A program made the position numbers and the translations under genes. From Gadus chalcogrammus (Eukaryota; Chordata; Actinopteri; Gadiformes; Gadidae), in the NCBI RefSeq assembly GCF_026213295.1, contig NC_079426.1, positions 20,343,274-20,407,273 on the forward strand: a stretch of 64,000 bases of DNA, written 5' to 3'. Positions 23,340 to 33,289 of this stretch are shown piece after piece (position 1 is the stretch's first letter; each line of letters starts with the position of its first letter). The notes under the pieces are model-generated. The model saw nothing but the letters and a program-made list of their open reading frames with translations, ran no database searches and was not told the origin of the DNA.

Positions 23340-23560
23340 GAGTCTGCGTTGCCCGGGCCGCGGTGCCCATGGTTCCCGGGCCATTCATTCATTCATTCAT
23401 TCAAGGGGCATGGCGGGAGTTGCGGGAGACGCGGGAGTGGTCGCGGTGCCCAAGGTCACGGTGCCCGGGCCGCAGGGTGCCGCGGCCGGGGCACGACGGG
23501 AGACGTGGCGGCCGGGAGTCGCTCTCTCTCTCTCTCTCTCAATCTGGAAGTTTAATTGCA
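23340..23560. repeat. GC-rich dispersed repeat with (ATTC)n and (TC)n
   Basis: The sequence is gcccgggccgcggtgcccatgg-like, with a short attc run at 23385-23402 and a tc run at 23521-23540. It is present inverted at about 39350-39575, where the TC run is expanded to a (GA)n tract. The open frames here are compositional. Confidence 0.7.
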
Positions 23561-23810
23561 TGTCATGAATATTCATGAATATTTCTATATTTTTTGTACC
23601 AAAACCGACTCAGAGGGCATTCATTGCTATTAGTGACCAATGCAAAATCAATGAAAAACGATGAACTGACAACTTTAAGCAATATAACACGAGTGTGAGT
23701 GGGGTTGTTAGTTTATTTTTATTTTTTTATTGGGGGGGGGGGGGGGGGGGGTGGTCAGTAAGGTCAGGGGGGCGTTTGCTCGAAAAAGGTTGAGAACCAC
23801 TGGTCTATAG

Positions 23811-24130
23811 CATATAACCACAATTTCTGATTACAGTTTGATGTAACAGTAAGCTGACAACACCACAACTGCAAATTAACCAGACTGAGATAACCATGGC
23901 AACCTATCAAACAAATGTTCTCATTCTGTGCGCGCATCCGACGTGTTGATGAACAAATAACCCCCCAATAGAACGAAGTTAAACCGAGTGAGCATGCTGT
24001 TCACAGACACCAGAATGAACGAGTTCACAGTAACGTTCATCAGGCAGTAATACAGTACGTTCAGTTCACGTTTGCCGAAAATACGAGTTCATGAACTATC
24101 GTTCAATGAACGCGTTCAGGCACAACACTG
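23811..24130. other. hAT-like right end, no gene
   Basis: Non-coding. It ends at gcacaacactg (about 24120-24130), a hAT-like terminus preceded by cgttcaatgaacgcgttcagg. The matching left end appears lost; related gttcat-rich sequence is at 19020-19105. Confidence 0.35.
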
Positions 24131-24222
24131 ATCAGGGGTATCCATCTTCTTCAAATATAGTTATGGTGGAACCCCAATGGTGAAGACTGACGAGCAGAGA
24201 AAGCGCTGTGGAGTGAGATTGT

Positions 24223-24474
24223 GTGAAGTTGGATTTCCCGGCTCCTCAGTGTCTTCTGAACCATATGAGCGTAAACTGTCCACTGAGGTCAACCCCAGTG
24301 GACTTCTTTGATGTCATAGAACATCCTGCTTATCCCTTCTCTAAGGCCTGTGTCTTGCGCGGATGTCAAAAGTCCAAGAAAAAACGACAAGAGGCCCCTG
24401 TGTGCCAAAGAAGTCTGCAGAATGAGCAAAGGGCCATACTAAATGCGTCTTTAAGTCTTGTGATGTTGACCTGA
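24223..24474 (+). other. Open frame kept in both SD2 copies, function unknown
   Basis: An 83-codon frame whose paralogue in copy B (51379-51621, minus) also stays open for about 80 codons. Shared pieces include RSTPVDFFDVIEHPAYPFSK and SLQNEQRAILN. No family is recognised, no introns are visible, and the copies differ by several substitutions. It may be coding, part of a larger decayed gene, or chance. Confidence 0.25.
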
Positions 24475-24575
24475 ATATGTCTAATGATTCACTGGCCACG
24501 CTGTGTGGTTAGTCAGGGACCATTACTATGGGCAGGATCGGATGGGTGCTGGAGGTGACAAGAAGGCATAAAAGT

Positions 24576-25369
24576 GAGTCCCTTCAGAGAAATGCGGCGT
24601 TTTTTTGTGATTGTTGGGGCCAAAAATCCTTGATTATGCGGCACGTTTTCTTGCGATGAAATACGTGCCATATTTATGCAATTTTCTGCGATACACCCAA
24701 CATGTCACAAACGAGGACGTTCAGCAAAAGATCAACCAAGCCATCGGCTCACATGATGACCTGCTTACCACTGTTAAAAAATGGAAACTGAGGTTGTACG
24801 GACACGTCACCAGATCCTCAGGCCTTGCAAAGACCATCTTGCAAGGAACCGTACAAGGTGGAGGGAGACAAAAGATGAGATGGGAAGATAACATCAGAGA
24901 ATGGACTCACTTGAAAATCAGTGAGGCAATGAGAGCTGCCGAGGACAGAGAGGGATGGAGAGAGCTTGTCAACAGATCGTCTGTGGTGCCCCAACGACCC
25001 TCTGGGGTTATGGGATAGGTGAAGGTTCGATGAAATTGCGGTAACTTGCGAAAAAATGCGGGAACTTGAGAAAAAATCAGCTTTTCGATGACGTTCACGT
25101 CGCGTAATTACGTCACTTCATAACGTTCCATGGCAACAGGGGGAAATGGCTGCTTGTGTAAAGTAAACAACATTTTTCAACTTTCTGCTAAGATATATGT
25201 GACTTTTTTGCAACGAAAATGCGGGGATTATGCAATCATGCAAGCCCCGCATATTTTGCGCAGATATCTGCAATTTATGCGGTGAAAGTGCGGCATATAT
25301 ATATGCAGACTTTGGCTGATTATGCGTTGAATTATGCGATCGCATAATCGCATTTTTCTGGAGGGACTG
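24576..25369. mobile_element. Non-autonomous hAT-type element carrying a LINE fragment
   Basis: The ends are gagtcccttcagagaaatgc and the complement of cagtccctccagaaaaatgc. The flanks are ataaaagt (24568-24575) and ataacagc (25370-25377), while the empty site in copy B reads ataacagt. An 8-bp duplication with one change on each side therefore explains it. The interior is rich in atgcg/cgcat motifs near both ends. The middle holds a piece of LINE coding sequence. Confidence 0.8.
24700..25016 (+). pseudogene. C-terminal tail of an RTE-like LINE, captured inside hAT element
   Basis: Translation reads KLRLYGHVTRSSGLAKTILQ, GGGRQKMRWEDNIREWT and AAEDREGWRELVNRSSVVPQ. This is the short C-terminal tail after the reverse transcriptase in endonuclease-RT non-LTR elements; the GHVTR and RWEDNI motifs are diagnostic. 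It is flanked on both sides by hAT-type atgcg-rich sequence and absent from copy B, so it sits within the transposon. No catalytic domain is included. Confidence 0.65.
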
Positions 25370-26866
25370 ATAACAGCACATAAAGGAATTGTCTATTTAT
25401 TGAGATATTTATTTGCAAAGCGGGTTACCCCTTTGATATTTCGATGGCCTAAGTACGGAGGGAAAACGTCAAAAACGACAAAACAAATATCGCTGGAATG
25501 AACTTCTTACAGCCAAGAAGTTCAGTATGTTGCCTGATGATGCTGAGGAGAGTAGGGTGGCTGGTGTTGAGTTTTGAGGCTGCACAGCCTGTCCCTTGGT
25601 GCCTGTCTCTCTCTCTCCCTCTACCATTCACCTTCCACCTCCCTTTTGTCAGTTTACCTTTTTCAGTTTGACCTTGTAAGGGGCTCCGGTTGCGACCACA
25701 AGAAAAAAACTTTTTTGTCTCCAGCAAGCTCAGCTGGTTAAACCAGCGCTCTGACCTCAAGTAGAGTGCATACTTGACGTGGAGGTTGGGGAGCTGGTTG
25801 AATATTTTTATTTTTTTGACAGACAGAGCGACGGCCGAAACGGATTCACTGTTAAAGCCAAAGACATGACACACTATGGGAACCCTCCATCGTGGTTGTC
25901 ACGGTGCCAAAAAAACATTGGAATGCGTGACATTTCCTTTCCTAATGGTCCCAGCTAAGAATAACACACAAGGGCAGAACATGAAAAGATGCACAATGTC
26001 GTTCCCTCCGTATTATTTATTGTTTCTTGGACGCTCAACAATGACCTCAGAACTCTTTGTCCCTGTCGTTCGGTAGCTATAGATCAGGGGTGTCAAACTC
26101 ATTTTCACCGGGGGCCACATCAGCATAATGGTTGCCCTCAAAGGGCCACATGTAAATGTAAAATAGTATGTAACCAAATATAATGTATAATAAATGTAAC
26201 TACTCCATAACATATTGTTAAATTACCTTCTGCATTTATTACTTATAAAAGTTACAAACATAACATATGCATAGATGAGAAAAAATTGTTACTATAACAA
26301 TAATCCTTTAAATTTGTCAGGTTAAGAAACCCACATTACTCCATTGATCAACGATCAAACTATTCAAGTAAATAAAGAAATATATTATCAAAACACAAGT
26401 TATGACATTTACTTTGTTTAACTTTTTTTACACAGTCGGGAGGTTCAGAATAACATACAACCAACAGTATTGAGCTACTCAGAACATGTGTGACAGATGT
26501 AGCATTTTACAAAAATAAATGGCTGCACACAGCCTTGCAAGAGTAAACATTTGTCTGTCTTATCATAAACACATACACCTGTAAACAACAAATACATTGC
26601 TACACATAAAGTAGTATATGTGATAAACTGAAAATAACAAAATAAGTTCACATCTATGAGTCGGAAATGATGAGGATATACTGCCTGTCATGAACACACC
26701 AAGTGGATCCCCTCTCCACCATCCTCATCCATTGATCATGTTCTGAAAACAACAAACACACAAAAAAATGCGAGCACAATCATTAAATTGCACTCAGTTT
26801 AACCATTATTATTTTTGATGGAAATACATTTTATTACCATATATTTTAATTTGGTTTTAAAAATGC

Positions 26867-28687
26867 TTACCTATCTGTTTTCTGGCCAGATATCAGACAC
26901 CGTTTTCCTTTGACCAGTGTGTCGATGTCTGGTTTTAGCTGTTGTGCTGTGGCAATCCGTAAAACAGCATGGAGGTTGTCATCAGTGATGCGTGATCTGT
27001 GCTTGGTTTTATTTAGATTCATTATTGAAAACATCTGTTCGCACAGATAGGTGCTCCCAAACATGGAGAGAACACGGGCAGCATGAAGTCGAAGCTGTGG
27101 CATCTCACCAGGGGGCAGTAGACGGTAAAAGTCCTCGATTGCGGCATCCTGGAACTTTGCTCTTAGGCCACTGTCGCTTTGAAGCTCGATCAACTCCAGC
27201 TGAAGGTGATGGGGCACACTGCTGACATCGGTGGTGAAAGGACTGGCAAAGATGGCAAAGCCCGACTGCTGTGCTTTGAAGTCAGAGAAGCGCCGATCAA
27301 ATTCATCCATTAACCGGCTCAGTTTGGTAGCCAACTTGGCACATGAAAAAACACCGGGAACTGAGGCAGAGATGTTCTGACAAGCAGAAAAGTGGGCAAG
27401 ATTGTCCTGTTCCACTTGGCACTTCCATAAGTCAAGTTTACGCTGGAAACATTGGATCATGTCGGACATCTGCGTGATGACATGGTTGCGTCCCTGCAGC
27501 TTCTTATTCAGTTGGGCGAGATGCTCACTTATGTCACATAACATAGCAAAATCACACAGCCAGTTTGGATCCGACAGTTCAGCCAAGGGTTTTCCTTTAC
27601 TCTGCATGAAAACAGCAATGTCTTCCCTCAGCTCAAAAAATCGTTTGAGGACGTTGCTCCTACTCAGCCACCGCACTTCTGTATGGTACGGGACGTCTCC
27701 GTGCTCCGAGCCCATCTCCTGCAAGAACAGCTGGAACTGCCGGTGATTCAGGCCACGCGCCCGAATGAAGTTCACTGTTTTCGTGACTGTGGTCATTATA
27801 TTATCCATCCCCAGCACCTTCCCACACAAAGCTTCTGGGTGGATAATGCAATGATAACTTATCAGAGGCGTGTGACAGTTACTTTTTTGCCATTTCTCCT
27901 TCATTAGTCCAACCAAGCCCGTTTTTACTCCACACATTGCAGGTGCACCATCTGTAGTTAATCCCACCAATTTTTCCCAGGGCAATCCAGTTTTACTCAC
28001 AGACTTCTCCACCGCTTCATAAATATCCCGTCCAGTTGTGGTCCCATGCATGGCAGCTACATCCAAGAGCTCCTCGGTGACAGAGAGGTCCGACTTCACG
28101 CCTCTAATAAAAATGGAAAGCTGTGCCGTGTCCCTGTTGTCTGTGCTTTCATCAACAGCTAATGAAAAAGCTGTGTAACTGCGTGACTCTTCCGCCAGCT
28201 GATCTGCTAGGTTTCCTGCTAGCTCCTTGACTCGGTCCGCGATGGTGTTTCTTGACAAACTCACATTTTTAAAAGCCTGCATCTGGTCGGGGCACACCTG
28301 CTCACACACCTTCAGCATACACTGCTTCACAAAGGCACCCTCTGAAAAAGACTTGGAAGTGCGGGCGATTTCTTCAGCTACAATAAAGCTAGCTTTCACA
28401 GCCGCATCGTTTTTGGCTGTGGCTTTTGTGAACAAATTCTGTTGCGATCGCAGGTTGCCTTTTAACTCTTTAACTATCGCTTGTTTTTCTTGAAGGCTAA
28501 CTTTAGCATACTTGGCTCCGTGTTTGGTTTCATAATGCCGACGTAGATTGTACTCTTTGATGACCGACACCGACTCAGAACACAAAAGACATACCGGTTT
28601 TTCTCCTTGTAGCACAAACATATATTCGCCTTCCCATCTTTCATGAAACAACCTTCCATCTGCGTCAACCTTTCGCTTCCTGGACAT
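26867..28687 (-). CDS. hAT transposase, intact (GTF2IRD2/SCAND3-related group)
   Basis: A 606-residue uninterrupted frame with start [11 protein letters not shown]. An N-terminal BED/C2H2-like finger (about residues 33-56: CLLC...RRHYETKH) is followed by the hAT catalytic core. This has [10 protein letters not shown] (first Asp, about 180), [10 protein letters not shown] (second Asp, about 245), [12 protein letters not shown] and [19 protein letters not shown]. The C-terminal dimerisation domain has [20 protein letters not shown] (catalytic Glu). All three acidic positions are present. The organisation resembles the hAT-Charlie lineage, from which host genes such as GTF2IRD2 were domesticated. 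Here the gene lies inside clear transposon ends, so it is a transposase rather than a domesticated gene. Activity is inferred only from intactness. Confidence 0.9.
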   Translation of the reverse strand: MSRKRKVDADGRLFHERWEGEYMFVLQGEKPVCLLCSESVSVIKEYNLRRHYETKHGAKYAKVSLQEKQAIVKELKGNLRSQQNLFTKATAKNDAAVKASFIVAEEIARTSKSFSEGAFVKQCMLKVCEQVCPDQMQAFKNVSLSRNTIADRVKELAGNLADQLAEESRSYTAFSLAVDESTDNRDTAQLSIFIRGVKSDLSVTEELLDVAAMHGTTTGRDIYEAVEKSVSKTGLPWEKLVGLTTDGAPAMCGVKTGLVGLMKEKWQKSNCHTPLISYHCIIHPEALCGKVLGMDNIMTTVTKTVNFIRARGLNHRQFQLFLQEMGSEHGDVPYHTEVRWLSRSNVLKRFFELREDIAVFMQSKGKPLAELSDPNWLCDFAMLCDISEHLAQLNKKLQGRNHVITQMSDMIQCFQRKLDLWKCQVEQDNLAHFSACQNISASVPGVFSCAKLATKLSRLMDEFDRRFSDFKAQQSGFAIFASPFTTDVSSVPHHLQLELIELQSDSGLRAKFQDAAIEDFYRLLPPGEMPQLRLHAARVLSMFGSTYLCEQMFSIMNLNKTKHRSRITDDNLHAVLRIATAQQLKPDIDTLVKGKRCLISGQKTDR

Positions 28688-28854
28688 TTTGGGATCATGT
28701 GTGGATATTTCTCATGGATATTTCTGCTCAATCTCACTTGTCGCATTAATTAAACACTGATGTGGACACAGCGATCTAGTGGCAGAATGCCGTCACTTCG
28801 CGGGTAAAATATAAAATAAATAAAACAACCTTTTTTTTTAACGACGAATCAAGC

Positions 28855-29030
28855 ACTCGCGCGGGAGACTCGCGCGGGAGACTCGCGCGGGAGACTCGCG
28901 CGGGAGACTCGCGCGGGAGACTCGCGCGGGAGACTCGCGCGGGAGACTCGCGCGGGAGACTCGCGCGGAAGACTCGCGCGGAAGACTCGCGCGGAAGACT
29001 CGCGCGGAAGACTCGCGCGGAAGACTCGCG
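28855..29030. repeat. 13-bp GC-rich minisatellite inside hAT element
   Basis: About 13.5 units of actcgcgcgggag. Roughly the first nine units have gggag and the last five ggaag, so the array has a sharp variant boundary. It lies subterminally at the transposase 5' side of the hAT element. Open frames with RESPARVSRASLP-type repeats are artefacts of a unit length not divisible by three. Confidence 0.95.
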
Positions 29031-29260
29031 GGCCACATGAAATGACGTGGCCCGCGGGCCTTGAGATTGACACATGTGCTATAGATGGTTGGACCTTAAA
29101 AATAAGACCATAAGTATCTTCATTAAATAAACATATAAACAAAGTTCATGAATAAATCGAACAGTGTAAATAGGTATTGTTAATGTTTGATGAGAAAAAG
29201 TGGGTATTTAAGGCTGTGAATAGATTAAGTATATCCTAGAGCTGGACTGATTCCCTTTAA

Positions 29261-30379
29261 AGGGGTAGTTCGGAATTTTGGACATAGGGCCTGATTCCCA
29301 AGTGAGCATTGGTATTCTATATCACTGGAGACAGTTTTCAACCCATTTTATTCAGTCCTTCTAGTTGCGGAGTTCTCTCGTGCTAGGCTAGCGCAAGTGA
29401 ACGGGAAAAGCTAGCCTGCTATTAAAAACAGTCTTACCCACTCCACAGTACACCCGAGGTCAATCAATAATAACACCAGACTATAGATTTAAATGTCTGT
29501 TTATTGAATAATGTTAGAAATAAAACCAACCTTGCATTGCATTGCATTTTGAGGGAATTGCTGGGTCTCAGCAGCAGTGTTATATTCTGGTAGTAGGCTA
29601 CGGCAGCGGCGGACTAAGTACATGTGACTCATGACTAAGTCCCACTCCCTGCAACAAAAGCATTCGTCCCCTGTCGGCATTTGAATACATTTTCTGCACT
29701 GGCATCACCAGTCTCCCGTTGTTCTGTCCCGGTTCTCTACTGCAGCTCCAGCGAGGACGGTCTCTAAAGACGCTCTTTCTCGTTCTGCCCTTTGAGCATC
29801 CATCTCTCTCAGTTCTTCATCCGTGTATTCCGGCTCGTACATGTACGGTTCGTTGGATACAACAAAATCCTCATTATCGTCGTCAAAAGCAGATGCATCG
29901 CTAAGCCCTCCAAACGTGGCCATATCTTTTTAATTGAATACGCTAATTCCTTCGTTCACTGTACTCGGCGTTTGTAGCATTGACAGCGGCAGGTAAATAA
30001 ACTAGAGCCGGTAACCTAGGTATCAGTCCGCCGCTGCCGTAGCCTACTACCAGGAATATAACACTGCTGCTGAGACCCAGCAATTCCCTCAAAATGCAAT
30101 GCAATGCAAGGTTGGTTTTATTTCTAACATTATTCAATAAACAGACATTTAAATCTATAGTCTGGTGTTATTATTGATTGACCTCGGGTGTACTGTGGAG
30201 TGGGTAAGACTGTTTTAATAGCAGGCTAGCTTTTCCCGTTCACTTGCGCTAGCCTAGCACGAGAGAACTCCGCAGCTAGAAGGACTGAATAAAATGGGTT
30301 GAAAACTGTCTCCAGTGATATAGAATACCAATGCTCACTTGGGAATCAGGCCCTATGTCCAAAATTCCGAACTACCCCT
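29261..30379. mobile_element. Kolobok/T2-like element with ~360-bp inverted arms, TTAA TSD
   Basis: A 1119-bp insert starting aggggtagttcggaa and ending in its complement, between ttaa (29257-29260) and ttaa (30380-30383). Copy B carries one ttaa at the empty site. The inverted arms extend about 360 bp each (29261-29620 and 30020-30379) with few differences, including the ttgcattgcattgcatttt block. The ttaaagggg junction resembles the TTAAAGGRR ends of T2/Kolobok elements; family assignment is inference. The centre carries a broken P2X7-tail-like frame. Confidence 0.8.
29620..29923 (-). pseudogene. P2X7 C-terminal-domain-like frame inside the TTAA element
   Basis: A minus-strand frame from ATG at 29923 reads MATFGGLSDASAFDDDNEDF, then EPYMYEPEYTDEELREMDAQ, and ends DW followed by a TGA at about 29705. 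Reading past the stop gives CQCRKCIQMPTGDECFCCRE and WDLV, a Cys-rich block like the cytoplasmic tail of P2X7 receptors. From family knowledge, fish genomes hold many proteins with an acidic EPYMYEPEYTDEEL-type leader and this tail. The frame stops where the right-hand repeat arm begins, so it is incomplete. Confidence 0.5.
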
Positions 30380-30383
30380 TTAA

Positions 30384-31695
30384 GATACCTGGTTAGCACA
30401 ACATTGAAAAAACATATTTTTTGATTAACAAATATATGCACATTCCATTTCATCCCAAATTGTTACAATCTCAAATATATGATCAAGTCTCCATGCCTAA
30501 AATTTAAGTAATATGACATTCAGTTCCCAAAGACATTCAGTGACATTCTGTTCCCATTTGTTTAAGTATATTTGCAATATCTAGTCCAAATTGTCAAGAG
30601 GTTAGAAGGGAGGTGATAATGTCGATCCATCATATCCTATGACTACACATATAAACATCTTTGTTCACGGACCCTGAAGAATCAGTTAATGCATGTTTAA
30701 TATTTAATTGGGAGTTTGTTATTTATGAGTCTTTTTTATATTTGCATTCAGAACTTGAGACCAATTGGAAGTATTTGTTATTGTATTCAAAGATTTAGAT
30801 TTAACGAAAATGAGTTACTTAAAAAATTACTTGAATTATACATTTAAACCAAAGTAATTTGAATACTGAAAACAAATGATGACATTATCAAATTTGCTCT
30901 ATTGTTTATTTCTTAGTATTTTTTTTAACAGACTAAATATGATTGTGGTGCTAAATTGTGTCTGGAAATCAGAGGGCATCACTGCAAGTGAATTTGAAAC
31001 CAGATGTTTCAAACATTACTTTGCTCCCGAATGTGAATAATATTTATTTAGAAGCAGATTTAGGCAGTTGATTTAGAAAAATACAACAATCAAAAGTCTA
31101 GATCTTTGGATTCTGTGTCACTTGAAGGGCATATAATTCACTCTATCCTCTCTGAAGACAATCTCAGCTTGACTTCTTATAATCAGATGGTTGTATTGGT
31201 TCCTGTTTTGTTGCTTTTGAGCCGTTTCTTCTTTTATGGTATACATTGCATTTCTAGTTAATTTGTTTTTTTTATGCAAAAGATTGACTATTGTATCCTG
31301 TTGTTATTATTATGACTGTTATTTGGTATTGTCTGTTTGTTTCTGCACTGATATCTTAATAAAGCATACTGCTCTTTCCATCTGATCAGCCGTTTTTGAT
31401 GTTGTTATAAAAAAAAGTATAAATTATACATTTGTTTTAATCTCCAACCAGATTACCGCCACATCTTGCAGAGAGCGGTTGGTTATGAGCTCTCCAGACC
31501 CCGGATCAAGTCAGCCGAGGTTGGTCACTATGGAAATTTATTTTTTACAGATCTTTTTGTCATGTAACATGTTTTAGTTATGAAGATGTGGGGAATACAA
31601 TGGAAATTCACATTAGTTAACAGGGTTATCAAAGACTAATGGCCTCTAACTTTTGTGGTGGTTGATTGGTCAGAGTTACTATAGGTTTCCTAGGC
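30384..31695. other. Non-coding part of SD2 copy A
   Basis: AT-rich sequence that pairs with 48914-50395 in inverted orientation. No gene is seen. Confidence 0.6.
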
Positions 31696-31864
31696 TGGGA
31701 CCGTGCCATCGGTCCCCAAGTTGCAAAAACTCATTTTAGGGAGCTTCCGACACCCCACGCAACCTCCCCCCCCTCCCCCCAGCTAACCCAACCCAACCCA
31801 AACGGAATCAGATGCGTCTACCTGCACCAAAACCTGAAGGATGAGGGTTGATGAGGCACTCAAC

Positions 31865-32258
31865 AGCCTAGCCCCCCCCTAACTTGCCGACCTCCTCCAT
31901 CAACACGCCCCCTCCAGATTCATCAGGTCCATCTCTGCCAACCTGCTACAAGTTCCACGGACTGAGCGACGGACTTGGGGTGATCGGGCCTTCTCAGTTG
32001 CTGCCCCCACCCTTTGGAATTCACTCCCCTCCCACATCAAAGTCTCTCCAACCCTCTCTTCTTTCAAATCTGCCCTCAAAACATACCTTTTCAAAATAGC
32101 CTTCCCGACCTAACTCCCCCCTTATTCTTCATGTTTAACCTCTGTTTTTATTTTATCCCTAGTCTGTCTTACATAGTTTTGATAGGGCAATATGTAAAGC
32201 GTCTTAGAGTACCATATTAAGCGCTATATAAATTTCATTTATTATTATTATTATTATG
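31865..32258 (+). mobile_element. L2-like LINE 3' end
   Basis: Translation of 31915-32110 reads RSISANLLQVPRTERRTWGD, then RAFSVAAPTLWNSLPSHIKV and SSFKSALKTYLFKIAF. This is the conserved C-terminal tail of L2-type LINE ORF2. The 3' end aagcgctatataaatttcat followed by (tta)n at 32237-32258 is the standard L2 tail. The copy is truncated at its 5' side, with only a short coding remnant. Confidence 0.8.
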
Positions 32259-33280
32259 AGGACGGGCTGAAATCAAACGTCTCTTCAGCTGCCTGAACGC
32301 AGCGTCTGTCTTAGTCGTTCAGGAGAACGGAGTTGCAGGATAGCATTGGCTATGTACGTGCAACACACGTGTTACGTTCCACCCAACAGCTATTTGTTGT
32401 GTGTTATTGCTCTCTTTAAGCAGCGTCTGCCTTGCTGGATATGTTAAGATTTGTAACATTGCTCATCTCTTAAGCCTCTCTCCATCCCTTCTATCACCTG
32501 GGTGGCGTCCCAGCATTGACACTGCAATTTTTAGGAGTGACCGGTTATTCTGGTTGCGGATTATAACCAACGCTGCTAATACCCTAATAACCATTGATAT
32601 GAATATGCTACCCTCGTCTCTTTAATACACTTTGCGTATATTGAGAAGGGTTATGTATGATTTGTTTACTTGTGTTGACTTTTAGTCTATCTTCGCATAT
32701 GTTTATTGCTAGCGTTGCATCCCAAAGTGTGCCCTGAAGACTAAGGACTAAGGACTCACAGACTTAATTAATCTCAGGTGCTAAGTGAGCGAGTGTGTGA
32801 GGCCACATGGCCTCAGATAGGTATATATGGGATTGGGACAGCACTTCACTAGAGCACATGTTACCTTGACAACGTTTAATGAATGATGTTGCTGACACAT
32901 GCCGGTTTGGGAATTCTCATTTTGACGTTTTTTTTTTTTGTACAAAAAAACCCCCACACCAATTACAGCGGATGCAGCAATTTATTGATTTCAGAAAATA
33001 TAAATTTTACTTTTGAATACTTCAGTATAAAGGATATATTGAATAATTATGTGATTATTGGCCTACACGTGCTAATCAATAAGTCAATGTCAAAGTTAAT
33101 TAAAACTGTGTTCCACTACCTACTGTAAACATTTACAAAAACAAAATTGGACTAACTAAACACAATTTTCAGTAAGTGACAAAGACTAAAACTAAGTTAA
33201 CACTGTCTGAAGGAATGATATAACAATGTTCTTGATGTTACTTATAACTTGTTGGCATATGTGGGACATAAACCCTCTTG
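32259..33280. other. No gene seen
   Basis: AT-rich, with short tracts (t10 near 32930) and no recognisable coding or RNA feature. Confidence 0.4.
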
Positions 33281-33289
33281 TGTCATTAT

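Larger units (their letters stand above)
19751..23802. mobile_element. hAT-type composite element, 8-bp TSD gtctatag
   Basis: The left end is catggtttctcaac and the right end is gttgagaaccactg, a near-perfect inverted repeat of the widespread hAT end cagtggttctcaac. Exact 8-bp duplications gtctatag lie at 19743-19750 and 23803-23810, and joining the flanks restores ctatagcatataacc, as seen in the neighbouring repeat at about 19550. The 4.05-kb interior has no transposase. It is AT-rich and contains another complete hAT-type insert (20710-22616). A GC-rich right part (23340-23530) recurs inverted at 39012-39578. Confidence 0.7.
26085..29078 (-). mobile_element. Candidate autonomous hAT transposon with exact 8-bp TSD
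   Basis: A 2994-bp element bounded by exact ctatagat duplications (26077-26084 and 29079-29086). The ends are caggggtgtcaaactca and the complement of cacatgtgtcaatctca (13 of 17 positions identical). Copy B has the unoccupied site with a single ctatagat (about 50566-50573, minus reading), flanked by the same sequences. Inside is one intact transposase frame on the minus strand and a GC-rich 13-bp minisatellite between the transposase start and the 29078 end. Confidence 0.92.
24131..31695 (+). repeat. Segmental duplication SD2, copy A (inverted match to 48914-51703)
   Basis: Copy A aligns end to end with the reverse complement of copy B, apart from insertions. The copies share the start atcaggggt and the end ggtttccta. 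Copy A is 7565 bp. Removing three DNA transposons and one copy of each target duplication (794+8, 2994+8, 1119+4) leaves 2638 bp. Copy B is 2790 bp and, without its SINE insertion, is about 2600 bp. The copies therefore differ mainly by mobile-element insertions, plus several percent substitutions. Confidence 0.9.

Noticed and set aside
23322..23578. Gly/Arg-rich frames here and at 39266-39607
   Set aside because: Compositional frames in a GC-rich dispersed repeat present in two copies with different frames.
26992..28493. Plus-strand frames within 26867-28687
   Set aside because: Antisense shadows of the intact hAT transposase.
28855..29030. Regular short repeats that might suggest a CRISPR array
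   Set aside because: The units are contiguous 13-mers without unique spacers, in a vertebrate transposon.
28776..29142. Three overlapping minus frames rich in RESPARVSRASLP-type repeats
   Set aside because: All come from the 13-bp minisatellite, whose length cycles through the frames.
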